Assembly (NCBI RefSeq): GCF_006496635.1
Contig: NZ_CP022958.1
Span: 2,108,001 to 2,172,000 of the forward strand
Origin: Azoarcus sp. DD4
GTDB taxonomy: Bacteria; Pseudomonadota; Gammaproteobacteria; Burkholderiales; Rhodocyclaceae
DNA length: 64,000 nt
Direction: 5' to 3'
Shown: positions 52,797 to 61,892 of the stretch, one piece after another
Position numbering within the stretch: the first letter of the stretch is position 1
How the letters are laid out: every line of letters starts with the position of its first letter
Translations under genes and position numbers: made by a program
The notes under the pieces: model-generated
What the model was told of the DNA's origin: nothing
What the model saw: only the letters and a program-made list of their open reading frames with translations
Databases searched by the model: none

Positions 52797-54575
52797 ATGC
52801 TGTGTCGAAACCGGGTCCCTGACGAAATGCCGGACGCCGGAATGCAGGCAGCGGCCGCACAGGACCTCTACATCGTACTCAAGCCCACCCTTCATCCGGA
52901 ACTCGGCGAGATCCGGATCGAGGGGGATCTGTTCGCCATAGGCCGCAACGAATCGCCGTTCGCCGGCTACGAACGCTCGCTGGTGGCGGAGATGTCGCGC
53001 CGCCACGCGCGTATCTTCATCGACCGCGGTGTGGCTTATGTCGCCGATCTCGACAGCCGCAACGGCACCACCGTCAATGGCGTGAGGGTGAAGCAGAAGC
53101 CGCAGCGCCTGCGCGCCGGCGACGAAGTCTGCTTCTGCGGCGAGCTGGCCTACCGGGTCGAGCTGGGCATGCACCTGCGGGTGGCGCCAGCGACGGCGCG
53201 GCTGCTTAGCATTACGCTGGTGCCGGAGCGCGACGACCTCGGCCTGCAACCGCTCGTCATTTCCAGCTTCCCTTTCCTGATCAGCAAGGGCGATGAGGTG
53301 TTCTCGCGCTACGCCGATGCTTATCCGCATCAGGTCAACTACGTGTCGCGGCGCCATGCCCACATCTTCCTGAAAGAGGGCGCGCCTTTCGTCGAAGACC
53401 TCGGCAGTACCAATGGCACCTTCGTCGACGGCACACGCCTGGACGAGCACGCGGTCGAGCTGGGGGAAGGCAATGTCCTCGCCTTCGGCGGCCGCCACTT
53501 CGTATACCGGGTGAGCCTGCAGTGGGAGTCGGCGTCCGAGCGGACCCTGACGCAGATGGCGCCGGCCGGGCAGGAAGTCGTCGACGCACAGGCAGAAGCG
53601 GAGAAGACGACCTTCATCGCCGCACCCGATTCCTTCCTCGACATCTTCTGTGTCGATGCCGAGGCGAAGCAGGAAGACGAGGCGCCGGTCGAGGTCGCGG
53701 AAGCACCGGCGGGGGCCGCCAGGGAAGACGGTCCGCCGCGTCGGCGTGCGCGCTGGGCGATCTTCCTGTCCGAGCTCGCCGAGGCCTTCGGGCGCGAACG
53801 CGGCAAGGGCAGCCGGCGCCGATGGCAATGGGCGGCCGCAGCGGCGGTGGTGCTGGCGCTTGCCGGCGGCGGGCTTTATCTGCGTGGTGCGCCCGAACGC
53901 GAACTCGCCGCGCTGATGAGCAGCGGCGATTTCGCCCGGGCGGCGGCGCTGGCTCACCGGCAGCTGACGGAGCGGCCGGAGGACGCGGCATTGGCGGCGC
54001 AGGCCGCCGATGCCCTGCTCAAGGCACGGGTGCCCGAGTGGCTGACGCAGGTGCAGGCGCGGGAATTCGACCGCGCGCTGGCGGTGGTCGCCGACATGCG
54101 GGCGCTCGGCGCTGCCAACGTCGAAGTGGCGCCGCTGGCCGCCGAGCTCGAATGGATCGGTAACCTGGAGCGCTTCATCGCCGATCGGGGCGGGCCCGAC
54201 GCGCCCATCCGCATTTTCACCGACGAGGATCGCATCCGGGCGCTCGTCGAGTACTGGCGGCGCGATCCGCGCGGGCACCAGCGCGCGCTCGCGCGCATCG
54301 AAGCCCAGGTGCCCGGTTTTGGCGACCAGTACGCGCGGGCGCTCAGTCTGCTGCGCAAGCTGGAGAGCGACGAGGCCGTCTACCTGAGCGCGATCGAGCG
54401 ACTGAAGACAGCGCTCGAAGCCGAGCGCGGCAAGGGTGACGAAGCCGCGCTCGACGGCGTGGTCCGGGACTACGCCGAGCGCTATCCGAGGCTGGAGGGG
54501 CTGGCAGCACTGCGGCAGCGTTATCGAGCGCTGCCCGGAAGCGGTGGCGGCGACGAAGGAGGAGATACGCCGTGA
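52797..54575 (+). CDS. Membrane protein with two FHA domains
   Basis: 592 residues. Two cytoplasmic FHA domains: residues about 30-115 (EMSRRHARIFIDRG, LDSRNGTTVNGVRV) and 160-240 (VSRRHAHIFLKEG, LGSTNGTFVDGTRL), each with the Arg/Ser/Asn pThr-binding residues. An acidic linker leads to one membrane helix (about 343-362, WQWAAAAAVVLALAGGG) and a helical periplasmic C-terminal half of about 230 residues. It starts directly after the outer-membrane lipoprotein stop and overlaps the HlyD start (GTGA), so it may tie phospho-signals to the export machine. ATG 52827 is an alternative start. Confidence 0.88.
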   Translation: MLCRNRVPDEMPDAGMQAAAAQDLYIVLKPTLHPELGEIRIEGDLFAIGRNESPFAGYERSLVAEMSRRHARIFIDRGVAYVADLDSRNGTTVNGVRVKQKPQRLRAGDEVCFCGELAYRVELGMHLRVAPATARLLSITLVPERDDLGLQPLVISSFPFLISKGDEVFSRYADAYPHQVNYVSRRHAHIFLKEGAPFVEDLGSTNGTFVDGTRLDEHAVELGEGNVLAFGGRHFVYRVSLQWESASERTLTQMAPAGQEVVDAQAEAEKTTFIAAPDSFLDIFCVDAEAKQEDEAPVEVAEAPAGAAREDGPPRRRARWAIFLSELAEAFGRERGKGSRRRWQWAAAAAVVLALAGGGLYLRGAPERELAALMSSGDFARAAALAHRQLTERPEDAALAAQAADALLKARVPEWLTQVQAREFDRALAVVADMRALGAANVEVAPLAAELEWIGNLERFIADRGGPDAPIRIFTDEDRIRALVEYWRRDPRGHQRALARIEAQVPGFGDQYARALSLLRKLESDEAVYLSAIERLKTALEAERGKGDEAALDGVVRDYAERYPRLEGLAALRQRYRALPGSGGGDEGGDTP

Positions 54576-55948
54576 CGAAGCGCGAGGAACAGCCCAGGCC
54601 CCTGGCCGAGGCCCTGGAGGACCACGGCGCGGAGGGGATTGCCATCCTCGCCGCCGAGCCGCGGCGCCTCAGCCTGGTGCTGATCGTCGTCATGATGGCG
54701 CTGATCGGCTGCGCGCTGATCTGGTCCTTCGTCGGCCGGGCCGACGTGATCGTGATCGCGGAGGGCGTGCTGGCGCCGGACTCCGAGGTGAGGCGCGTCT
54801 ATGCGCCGATCGACGGCGAGCTGGCCAACGCCTACATGGAGGCCGGCCAGCCGGTGTCGCAGGGCGACGTGCTGGCGCGGCTGGACGCCCGCGGCGCGGT
54901 GGAGGCCGCCACCAATGCACTCGAAGCCCAGCTGAGGCTGCAGGATGCCGAACGCGAATGGCGCGAGTTCCCGGAGCGCAAGGCCTTGCTGGAGCGGCGC
55001 GTGGCGGCGCTCAAGCAGCAGCTCGAAGTGTCGATGCGCTTCTACGAGAAAAGTGCGTCGCAGGGCATGACCACGCTGGCCGAGGGGCAGCGCGCCCAGC
55101 GCCAGCAGGCGCGCAGCGAACTCGATACCGCGCGCAGCGCGCGCGACGCGGCGCGCGGCGAGATGGGTCGTTATGAGCGGCTGTTCGCCCTGCCCGGCGG
55201 CGGCGGGGTGTCGCAGCAGCAGGTCGAGATCAAACGCAACGAATACCTGGCGGCGGAGAACGCCTATCGGGCGGCCGAGGCGAGACTGGGCGAACTCGAT
55301 TCGCGCCTGAGCCGCGAATCGGTGCGGGCCAGCGGTGAGCTGGAGCGGGCCGATACCGAGCTGATCCAGCTGCGCATCCAGTACGACGCCGCTACCCGCG
55401 AGGCGGCGACGGAGGAGGACAAGGTGCGGCTGAAGCTGCAGTCGGCACGGCTGGCCGCCAATGCGGCGGCGCGGATCAAGTTCGAGAACATCGACACCGA
55501 CAACTTCCTGCTGATCCTGGCACCGCTGTCCGGGGTGATTACGGACGTTACCTCGACGCAGCCGGGCGACAAGATCCAGGCCAACACCCCGCTGGCCGGC
55601 ATCGCACCGAAGGATGCGCGGCCGGTGGTGAAGATGGAAATCGCCGAGCGCGACCGCGGCTTCCTGCGCGAGGGCCTGCCGGTCAAGCTCAAGTTCAATG
55701 CCTTTCCCTACCAGCGCTATGGCGTGATCGACGGCAGCCTCGAGTTCATCTCGCCGGCCACGCGGCCGTCGGCAAAGGACAAGCAACCGGTCTACGAAGG
55801 AAGGGTGAGCCTGGCGCGGAATCACTATGAGGTCGGCGACCAGACCTACCCGCTGCGCTACGGCATGACGGCGACGGCCGAGATCGCCGTGCGTCAGCGC
55901 AGGGTGATCGACATGGTGCTCGACCCCTTCCGCCAGGTCGGCGGTTGA
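54572..55948 (+). CDS. HlyD-family periplasmic adaptor (membrane fusion protein)
   Basis: 458 residues: cytoplasmic tail, one helix (about 32-54, LVLIVVMMALIGCALIWSFV), lipoyl-like halves (VYAPIDGELANAYMEAGQPV; ILAPLSGVITDVTSTQPGD) and a long coiled coil (about 110-300), as in HlyD/LktD-type adaptors of type I secretion. GTG 54572 follows AAGGAGGAG and overlaps the double-FHA gene stop. Couples the C39 ABC exporter to the outer-membrane lipoprotein. Confidence 0.92.
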   Translation: MTKREEQPRPLAEALEDHGAEGIAILAAEPRRLSLVLIVVMMALIGCALIWSFVGRADVIVIAEGVLAPDSEVRRVYAPIDGELANAYMEAGQPVSQGDVLARLDARGAVEAATNALEAQLRLQDAEREWREFPERKALLERRVAALKQQLEVSMRFYEKSASQGMTTLAEGQRAQRQQARSELDTARSARDAARGEMGRYERLFALPGGGGVSQQQVEIKRNEYLAAENAYRAAEARLGELDSRLSRESVRASGELERADTELIQLRIQYDAATREAATEEDKVRLKLQSARLAANAAARIKFENIDTDNFLLILAPLSGVITDVTSTQPGDKIQANTPLAGIAPKDARPVVKMEIAERDRGFLREGLPVKLKFNAFPYQRYGVIDGSLEFISPATRPSAKDKQPVYEGRVSLARNHYEVGDQTYPLRYGMTATAEIAVRQRRVIDMVLDPFRQVGG

Positions 55949-55970
55949 GGCCGGTCAACGACGAGGAGCG

Positions 55971-56729
55971 ATGCAGATGAAGCCGATTGTGCGTATCGAT
56001 GCCGAACGGATAGGCATCGAGGAATGCGTCAGGATCTGGAAGCTCACCGGGCGCTTCGAGGGCCTGATCGAAGAGCTGGTGCGCGACAAGCTCGCGGTGC
56101 ATGCGGCGAAGCGGCATGGCATCCAGGTGGCGGCGGAGGAAATCCAGGAACGCGCGGACCAGTTCCGGCGGGTGCAGGGCCTGCACCGTGCCGCCGACAT
56201 GAACAACTACCTCGACGCGCTCGGCGTCACGCTGGACGACTTCGAGGTCTTCATCGTCGAGGGGCTCTACCAGGAAAAGATGATGGCCGAGGTTTGCAGC
56301 GAGCAGGCGGTGCAGGCCTACTTCCGGCTCAATTCGCCGCGCTTCGACAGCATCGAGGTCAGCCACATCGTGCTCGACAGCGAAGGCAAGGCCAGGGAAA
56401 TGGTCGCCTATCTGGAAGACGATCCGGAGGCATTTGCCGATATGGCGCGCGAGCATTCGCTGGCCGACACGCGCGAGCAGGGCGGCCTGATCGGCAAGGT
56501 GCTGCGCGGCGCCCTCAAGACCGATGTCGAGGCCAAGGTGTTCAATGCCGCGGTCGGTGAACTGCTCGGCCCCTTTGCCGCGCCCGACCGCAGCTTCTAC
56601 GAGATCTTCGTGGTGAACGCCAAGCATCCGGCGGCGCTCGACGAGGACACCGCGGCCGAGATACGGCGCCTGCTACGCGAGGAATGGCTGGCGGCACGCG
56701 CGCAGGATCATGTGATCGAGGCGCTGTAG
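55971..56729 (+). CDS. Parvulin-like peptidyl-prolyl isomerase
   Basis: 252 residues with no signal peptide, so probably cytoplasmic. A SurA-like N-terminal helical region (about 1-115) precedes a rotamase domain (about 120-230: VSHIVLDSEGKAREMVAYLE, FADMAREHSLADTREQGGLI, GELLGPFAAPDRSFYEIFVV). Prolyl isomerases recur next to HlyD and C39 exporters, notably in cyanobacteria; they may keep precursor peptides export-competent. Lies 22 bp after HlyD and 13 bp before the exporter gene. Confidence 0.9.
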   Translation: MQMKPIVRIDAERIGIEECVRIWKLTGRFEGLIEELVRDKLAVHAAKRHGIQVAAEEIQERADQFRRVQGLHRAADMNNYLDALGVTLDDFEVFIVEGLYQEKMMAEVCSEQAVQAYFRLNSPRFDSIEVSHIVLDSEGKAREMVAYLEDDPEAFADMAREHSLADTREQGGLIGKVLRGALKTDVEAKVFNAAVGELLGPFAAPDRSFYEIFVVNAKHPAALDEDTAAEIRRLLREEWLAARAQDHVIEAL

Positions 56730-56742
56730 CGCGGGTAATGCC

Positions 56743-59700
56743 ATGGACGCCGTGTCGAGCCAGCAATCCTGTGCCGAGTTCCTGTCGGGGGTGGAGATCC
56801 TGTCGTCCTTCACCCGGAGCGAGGTCGAGCAGCTGGCGGCCCGCGCCGAATCCCGCTTCTTCGCCTTCGGCGACACGGTGTGCAACGCGGGGGATCCGGC
56901 CGACGGCCTGCTGGTGATCCGCTCGGGCTCGGTGCGCCTGTTCGTCGAGGAATCCGGCAAGGAGACCAGCCTGGGCGTGCGCAAGGAGCGCGAGGTGGTC
57001 GGCGAGATGGCGATGCTGCGCGAGCACCGGCACGAGGCCTCGGTGCGGGCGTCGGGGAAGACGGAACTGCTCTTCATCCCGCGCAGCGCGATCGAGCCGG
57101 TGCTGGCGATCAACCCGGGCGCCCAGGCCTTCGTCGCGAGCTATGTCGCGATCAGTTCGGCAGGCGGCTTCGTCACCCGCCTGTTCGACCTCGGCCGCAA
57201 GGTGGCCAAGGGGGAGCTCGAGGAACTCGTGCGCAGCGTCGGCGTGAAGCGCGTGGCCGCCGGGCGGGAGATCCTCAAGCAGGACTCGCGCGAGGACCGC
57301 CGCCTGTACGTGGTGCGCGCAGGCGAAGTACGCGTGGTGCGCACGGAGCAGGGCGTCGAGTATCCGCTGGCCACGCTCCGGCAGGGCGAACTCTTCGGCG
57401 AGAAGGCCTGCCTGCTGCGCCAGGAGCAGATGGCGTCGGTCATCGCGAACACCGAGGCCACGCTGCTGGTCGTTCCCGAAACGACGGTGCACTTCATCCT
57501 GGAGCGCAATCCCAAGCTGGGCGAAGTGCTGGAGGATCGCATCCGTTTCGTCGAGCGCGAACTCGAGCGCCAGAAGCAGCTGGGCGAGCGGCGCCGGCGC
57601 CGGGTCGTGCTCGATCTGCACTCCAGGGCGGAAATGGGCGAGCGGCTGCTGCGGCGTTTCCCGCTGGTGGAGCAGGCCGAAGAAATGGACTGCGGCGCCG
57701 CCTGCCTGGCGATGCTGTGCCGCCACTACGCCATTCCGATGACGCTGGGCAAGCTGCGCGAGATGGCGAATGTCACCACCGAAGGCGCCACGCTGGACAG
57801 CCTGGCGCGCGTGGGCGAATCGCTGGGCTTCGTCACCCGCGGCGTGCAATGCACCTTCGATTCCCTGCTGGGCTTCGAGCTGCCCTTCGTGGTGCACTGG
57901 GAGGGCTACCACTACGTGGTGGTGTACGGCATTTCCAAGCGGCAGGTGTGGTTGGCCGATCCTGCGGTCGGCTTCCGCAGGATGAGCGTGGAGGAGTTCG
58001 AGCGCGGCTGGAGCGGCACCTGCCTGCTGTTCACGCCCGGGCCGAACATGGTGCAGCTGTCGGCATCGCGCTCGCCCTGGATCCGCTTCGTCGGCTACCT
58101 CAAGCCCTACAAGAAGATCCTCGCCCACCTGTGCATGGCCACCTTCGTGATCCAGGTGCTGGGCGTGGTGCCGCCGCTCATCATCCAGAACATCCTCGAC
58201 GGCGTGATCGTGCACCAGAACGTGAGCCTGCTGCACCTGCTCATCGCCGGGCTCATCATCTCCAACGTCTTCGCCCAGCTGACCTCGGCCATCCGCGCCT
58301 ACCTGGCCAACTTCATGGTGCGCAACATGGACTTCGCGATGATGTCGCAGTTCTTCAAGCACACCATGTCGCTGCCGTTCTCCTTCTTCGCCAAGCGCAA
58401 GAGCGGGGACATCTTCGCCCGCTTCCAGGAGAACCAGACGATACGCGCCTTCCTCACCGAATCCACGGTGACGACGGTGCTCAACCTGCTGATGGTGTTC
58501 ATCTACTTCACCATCATGTTCCTCTACAACGTCAAGCTCACCCTGGTGCTGATCGCCTTCGTCATGCCCATCGTGGCGCTGACGGTGCTGGTTACGCCGC
58601 GGATCAAGAACTATGCGCGCGAGGTGTTTACCACCGGCACCGATGCCAACGCGACCCTGATGGAAACCCTCGGCGGGGTCGAGACCGTCAAGGGCATGGG
58701 CATCGAGCGGGCGGTACGGCTGAAATGGGAGAAGAAATACGCCAAGGCGCTCGATGTGCAGTACCGGGCACAGGCTTTCGGCAACCTGGTCGGGCTGGTG
58801 AGCCAACTGCTGAATGCGGCCACCACGATCGCCATCCTGTGGGTCGGGGCCACGCTGGTGCTGGAGCAGGAGCTCACCATCGGCCAATTGATCGCATTCA
58901 ACGCGCTGATGGGCAGCGTGCTGGCACCGCTGATGGGCCTGGTCGGGCTGTGGAGCCTGCTCAACGATGCCGGCGTGGCGATGGAGCGGCTCGGCGATGT
59001 GCTGGACATGGAGCCGGAGCAGAAACCGCAGGACGTGGCGTCGCGGGTGGTGCTGCCCGACCTGCGCGGTGCGATCCGGCTCGAAGGCGTGTATTTCCGC
59101 TACGGCGGCAACGAGACGCCCTATGTGCTCGAGAACATCAACCTGGAGATCCAGCCCGGCGAACTGGTGGCCATCGTCGGCCGCAGCGGGTCGGGCAAGA
59201 CCACGCTGGCCAAGCTGCTGGTCGGCTTCTACCCCCCGACCGACGGCCGCATCGTGGTCGACGGTTACGACATGGAGGCGGTCGACAAGGAGTATTACCG
59301 CGCCCAGCTGGGCTACGTGATGCAGAGCAATCTGCTCTTTTCCGGCTCCATCGCCGACAACATCGCCAGCGGCGATGAGAATCCGGACCGTCGCCGCATC
59401 GAGGACGTGGCCAAGATGGCCGATGCCCATGGCTTCATCAGCAAGATGCCGCTGGGCTACGAGCAGGTGGTCGGGGAGCGCGGCGTGGGGCTGTCCGGCG
59501 GACAGATCCAGCGCCTGTGCATCGCCCGCGCGCTGTACCACGATCCGCGCCTGCTGATCTTCGACGAGGCGACCTCGGCGCTCGACACCCAGTCCGAGGG
59601 CAACATCATCGGCAACATGCAGGAGATCCTGCGCGGGCGCACCGCGGTGATCATCGCCCACCGGCTCAGCACCATCATGCGGGCGGACAAGATCGTCGTG

Positions 59701-59802
59701 CTCTACGAAGGGGCGATCGTGGAACAGGGGCGGCACGACGAGCTGGTGGAACGGCGCGGCATGTACTACCAGCTGGTGCAGAAGCAGCTGAGCGTGGCAT
59801 GA
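56743..59802 (+). CDS. C39-peptidase ABC exporter with two N-terminal cyclic-nucleotide-binding-like domains
   Basis: 1019 residues. Two cNMP-binding-type domains (about 20-135 and 150-265; VVGEMAMLREHRHEAS, LFGEKACLLRQEQMAS), then a C39 peptidase (about 305-430: Cys in EEMDCGAACLAMLCRHY, His in HWEGYHYVVVYG, Asp in VWLADPAVGF), six membrane helices (about 445-735) and an ABC ATPase (Walker A GRSGSGKTTLAKLL, signature LSGGQIQRLCIA, Walker B LLIFDEATSALD). It should cut the double-glycine leaders and export the cargo. Neither cNMP domain shows the phosphate-binding Arg of CRP, so the ligand is unclear. Stop overlaps the next start (ATGA). Confidence 0.95.
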   Translation: MDAVSSQQSCAEFLSGVEILSSFTRSEVEQLAARAESRFFAFGDTVCNAGDPADGLLVIRSGSVRLFVEESGKETSLGVRKEREVVGEMAMLREHRHEASVRASGKTELLFIPRSAIEPVLAINPGAQAFVASYVAISSAGGFVTRLFDLGRKVAKGELEELVRSVGVKRVAAGREILKQDSREDRRLYVVRAGEVRVVRTEQGVEYPLATLRQGELFGEKACLLRQEQMASVIANTEATLLVVPETTVHFILERNPKLGEVLEDRIRFVERELERQKQLGERRRRRVVLDLHSRAEMGERLLRRFPLVEQAEEMDCGAACLAMLCRHYAIPMTLGKLREMANVTTEGATLDSLARVGESLGFVTRGVQCTFDSLLGFELPFVVHWEGYHYVVVYGISKRQVWLADPAVGFRRMSVEEFERGWSGTCLLFTPGPNMVQLSASRSPWIRFVGYLKPYKKILAHLCMATFVIQVLGVVPPLIIQNILDGVIVHQNVSLLHLLIAGLIISNVFAQLTSAIRAYLANFMVRNMDFAMMSQFFKHTMSLPFSFFAKRKSGDIFARFQENQTIRAFLTESTVTTVLNLLMVFIYFTIMFLYNVKLTLVLIAFVMPIVALTVLVTPRIKNYAREVFTTGTDANATLMETLGGVETVKGMGIERAVRLKWEKKYAKALDVQYRAQAFGNLVGLVSQLLNAATTIAILWVGATLVLEQELTIGQLIAFNALMGSVLAPLMGLVGLWSLLNDAGVAMERLGDVLDMEPEQKPQDVASRVVLPDLRGAIRLEGVYFRYGGNETPYVLENINLEIQPGELVAIVGRSGSGKTTLAKLLVGFYPPTDGRIVVDGYDMEAVDKEYYRAQLGYVMQSNLLFSGSIADNIASGDENPDRRRIEDVAKMADAHGFISKMPLGYEQVVGERGVGLSGGQIQRLCIARALYHDPRLLIFDEATSALDTQSEGNIIGNMQEILRGRTAVIIAHRLSTIMRADKIVVLYEGAIVEQGRHDELVERRGMYYQLVQKQLSVA

Positions 59803-61085
59803 AGCTCTTCAACCAGACCTCGCTCGGCGCCTCGACCATCTCGTACGCCGGATTGATCGAGAAGATCGAGATCCTGCGGTCCACGCTGCGCTGGTCGTCG
59901 CGGCTGGAGCGTGCGGAGATCGAGAAGCTGCTGCGCCAGGCCAATGCCCTGCGCGACGAGGTGCTGCATCTTTCGCACAAGGAACGCTTCATCAAGGCTG
60001 CCGCCGCCGATGCGCCGGCGCTTGAGCAGGCGCCGGGCGCACGGCGGCAGGCCCTGCTCGACCGCAGCTTCGTGTTCGAGGGTGCGTTCGGCGACAACCC
60101 CAGGCTGCTCGAAGCGCTGGAGATCGCCGAGAAGGCGGCACCGACCGACCTGCCGGTGCTCATCGACGGTGAAAGCGGCACCGGCAAGGAGCTCATGGCC
60201 AAGGTGATCCACGCCAACGGCGCGCGCTCGGAGCGGCCCTACGTGTCGGTTAACTGCGGCGCCATCCCGGACAACCTGCTGGAGTCCGAACTGTTCGGTC
60301 ATCGCAAGGGTGCCTTCACCGGGGCCGTGGGCGACCGCAAGGGCAAGTTCGAAAGCGCCCACACCGGCACCATCTTCCTCGACGAAATCGGCGAGCTGCC
60401 CCTGTCCGGCCAGGTCAAGCTGCTGCGGGTGCTCGAATCCCACGAAATCCAGCGCGTCGGCGCCGACGAGACCATTGCCGTCGACACCCGCATCGTGGCC
60501 GCGACCAACCGCAATCTGCGTCGCTTGAGCGAAGACGGCCGCTTCCGCGAGGATCTGTTCTACCGCCTGAGCGTCATCCACCTGACGCTGCCGCCGCTGC
60601 GCGAGCGCAAGGACGAGATCCCGCTGCTGTTCGCCTATTTCGGCGACGAAGCGGCGGAGATGCTCAAGCGCCGCCCGGTCAGGATGACGCCGCGGCTGAG
60701 GGATTTCCTGCTCGGCTATCGCTACCCGGGCAACATCCGCGAGCTGCGCAACCTGATCTACCGGATCTCCTGTCTGGCCGGCGAAACCGCCGACCTCGAA
60801 CACCTGCCGGAGGACATCCGTCCTGTGGCCGCGGCGTCGCCGGGGCAGGGCGGGGGTGGCCAGGACGCGGCACGGGCCAGCCCCGCCACGCTCGGCGACG
60901 CCAAGCGCGCCGCGAGCGACGAGGCAGAACGGGAATTCCTCGAACGCGGTCTGCAGGAAACCGGTGGAACCGTCGCCGAACTGGCAAGGCGGATCGACAT
61001 GAATCGCTCCCACCTGCAGGTTCTGCTCAAGAAGCACGGTATTCGTGCCAAAGCCTTCCGCCCCGCGCGGGACAGGGGGCTTTGA
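59799..61085 (+). CDS. Sigma-54-dependent transcriptional activator
   Basis: 428 residues: an N-terminal helical region of about 90 residues with no receiver or PAS domain, an AAA+ domain (Walker A LIDGESGTGKELMAK, sigma-54 contact loop KGAFTGAVG, Walker B TIFLDEIGELPL, REDLFYRLSVIHL), and a Fis-type helix-turn-helix (TVAELARRIDMNRSHLQVLL). It is the last gene of the export operon, coupled to the exporter by an ATGA overlap. Its target promoters are most likely the two identical -24/-12 elements in front of the precursor operons. Lack of a phospho-acceptor domain suggests control by a partner protein. Confidence 0.93.
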   Translation: MKLFNQTSLGASTISYAGLIEKIEILRSTLRWSSRLERAEIEKLLRQANALRDEVLHLSHKERFIKAAAADAPALEQAPGARRQALLDRSFVFEGAFGDNPRLLEALEIAEKAAPTDLPVLIDGESGTGKELMAKVIHANGARSERPYVSVNCGAIPDNLLESELFGHRKGAFTGAVGDRKGKFESAHTGTIFLDEIGELPLSGQVKLLRVLESHEIQRVGADETIAVDTRIVAATNRNLRRLSEDGRFREDLFYRLSVIHLTLPPLRERKDEIPLLFAYFGDEAAEMLKRRPVRMTPRLRDFLLGYRYPGNIRELRNLIYRISCLAGETADLEHLPEDIRPVAAASPGQGGGGQDAARASPATLGDAKRAASDEAEREFLERGLQETGGTVAELARRIDMNRSHLQVLLKKHGIRAKAFRPARDRGL

Positions 61086-61106
61086 GGGCATGAAGCGAGG
61101 GTGACG

Positions 61107-61877
61107 TCAGAGGGCGGGATTGAGCAGGGTCTTGTCCGAATTGTAGAGATCCTCGGCGCATGCCACCACAGCGGAAACGTTGTCCCGCCCGCCGTGCGCA
61201 AGCGCGAGGTTGACCAGGGCGTCGGCCGCGTCACGGCGATTACCGTGCGCCAGGGCATTGGCAATCTCGTCGGCGCTCAGCAGATTGCTCAGGCCGTCGC
61301 TGCACAGCAGGAAGACGTCGCCGTCGTGGACCTCGACCAGCTCTTCGTCGATCTCCAGCGAGGGGGCGGCGCCGACAGCGCGCGTGATTGCATTGCGGGC
61401 TACGTGCGAGGTGGAATTGCCGGCCGCGGCGCCACGCCTCGAACGCATTTCTTCCGCCACGCTGTGGTCGCGGGTGAGTTGGTGCAGATGGCCGTCGCGG
61501 TAGAGGTAGATGCGGCTGTCCCCGGCCCACAGGCAGGCGCAGTGCTGGTCATGGGCGAGCAGCACGACGACCGTGCTGCCGATGCGCTGCACCCGGCGCC
61601 TGACGGCTTCGGCCTGTATCAGCCGATTCGCCTCGAGCAGTTGCTGGCGTGCGCCGGCAATGTAGTCGGGCAGGCTGCGCGGGGGGGGCAGGCTGTTCAG
61701 TGCGCTGACGACGGTTTGACTGGCGAAGTCGCCGACCGCGTGCCCGCCCATGCCGTCGGCCACCACCCACAGTCCCCGTTCGGGCTGGTCGAGGACGGCG
61801 TCCTCGTTGCGTTCGCGCACCAGACCGACATCGGAGCGGGACGCCGAAGTCCATTGGAACAGGGCCGGGACGGACAC
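61107..61877 (-). CDS. PP2C-family Ser/Thr protein phosphatase
   Basis: 256 residues, single PP2C domain: metal ligands in RSDVGLVRERNEDAVL, GLWVVADGMGGHAVGD, LWAGDSRIYLYRDG, FLLCSDGLSNLLSADE and GGRDNVSAVV. Likely reverses the island kinase. GTG 61877 follows GGAGACAGG. It lies 15 bp downstream of the MAAI-type precursor on the same strand and so probably shares the sigma-54 transcript; it converges with the activator gene. Confidence 0.94.
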   Translation of the reverse strand: MSVPALFQWTSASRSDVGLVRERNEDAVLDQPERGLWVVADGMGGHAVGDFASQTVVSALNSLPPPRSLPDYIAGARQQLLEANRLIQAEAVRRRVQRIGSTVVVLLAHDQHCACLWAGDSRIYLYRDGHLHQLTRDHSVAEEMRSRRGAAAGNSTSHVARNAITRAVGAAPSLEIDEELVEVHDGDVFLLCSDGLSNLLSADEIANALAHGNRRDAADALVNLALAHGGRDNVSAVVACAEDLYNSDKTLLNPAL

Positions 61878-61892
61878 GACCTGTCTCCACGG

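Noticed and set aside
51171..54278. 1035-codon minus-strand frame opposite the lipoprotein and double-FHA genes
   Set aside because: Shadow of two well-supported genes and crosses their boundaries.
56542..59736. 1064-codon minus-strand frame across the C39 exporter
   Set aside because: The plus-strand frame has all exporter motifs; the minus frame is His/Gln/Leu-rich nonsense with no domain.
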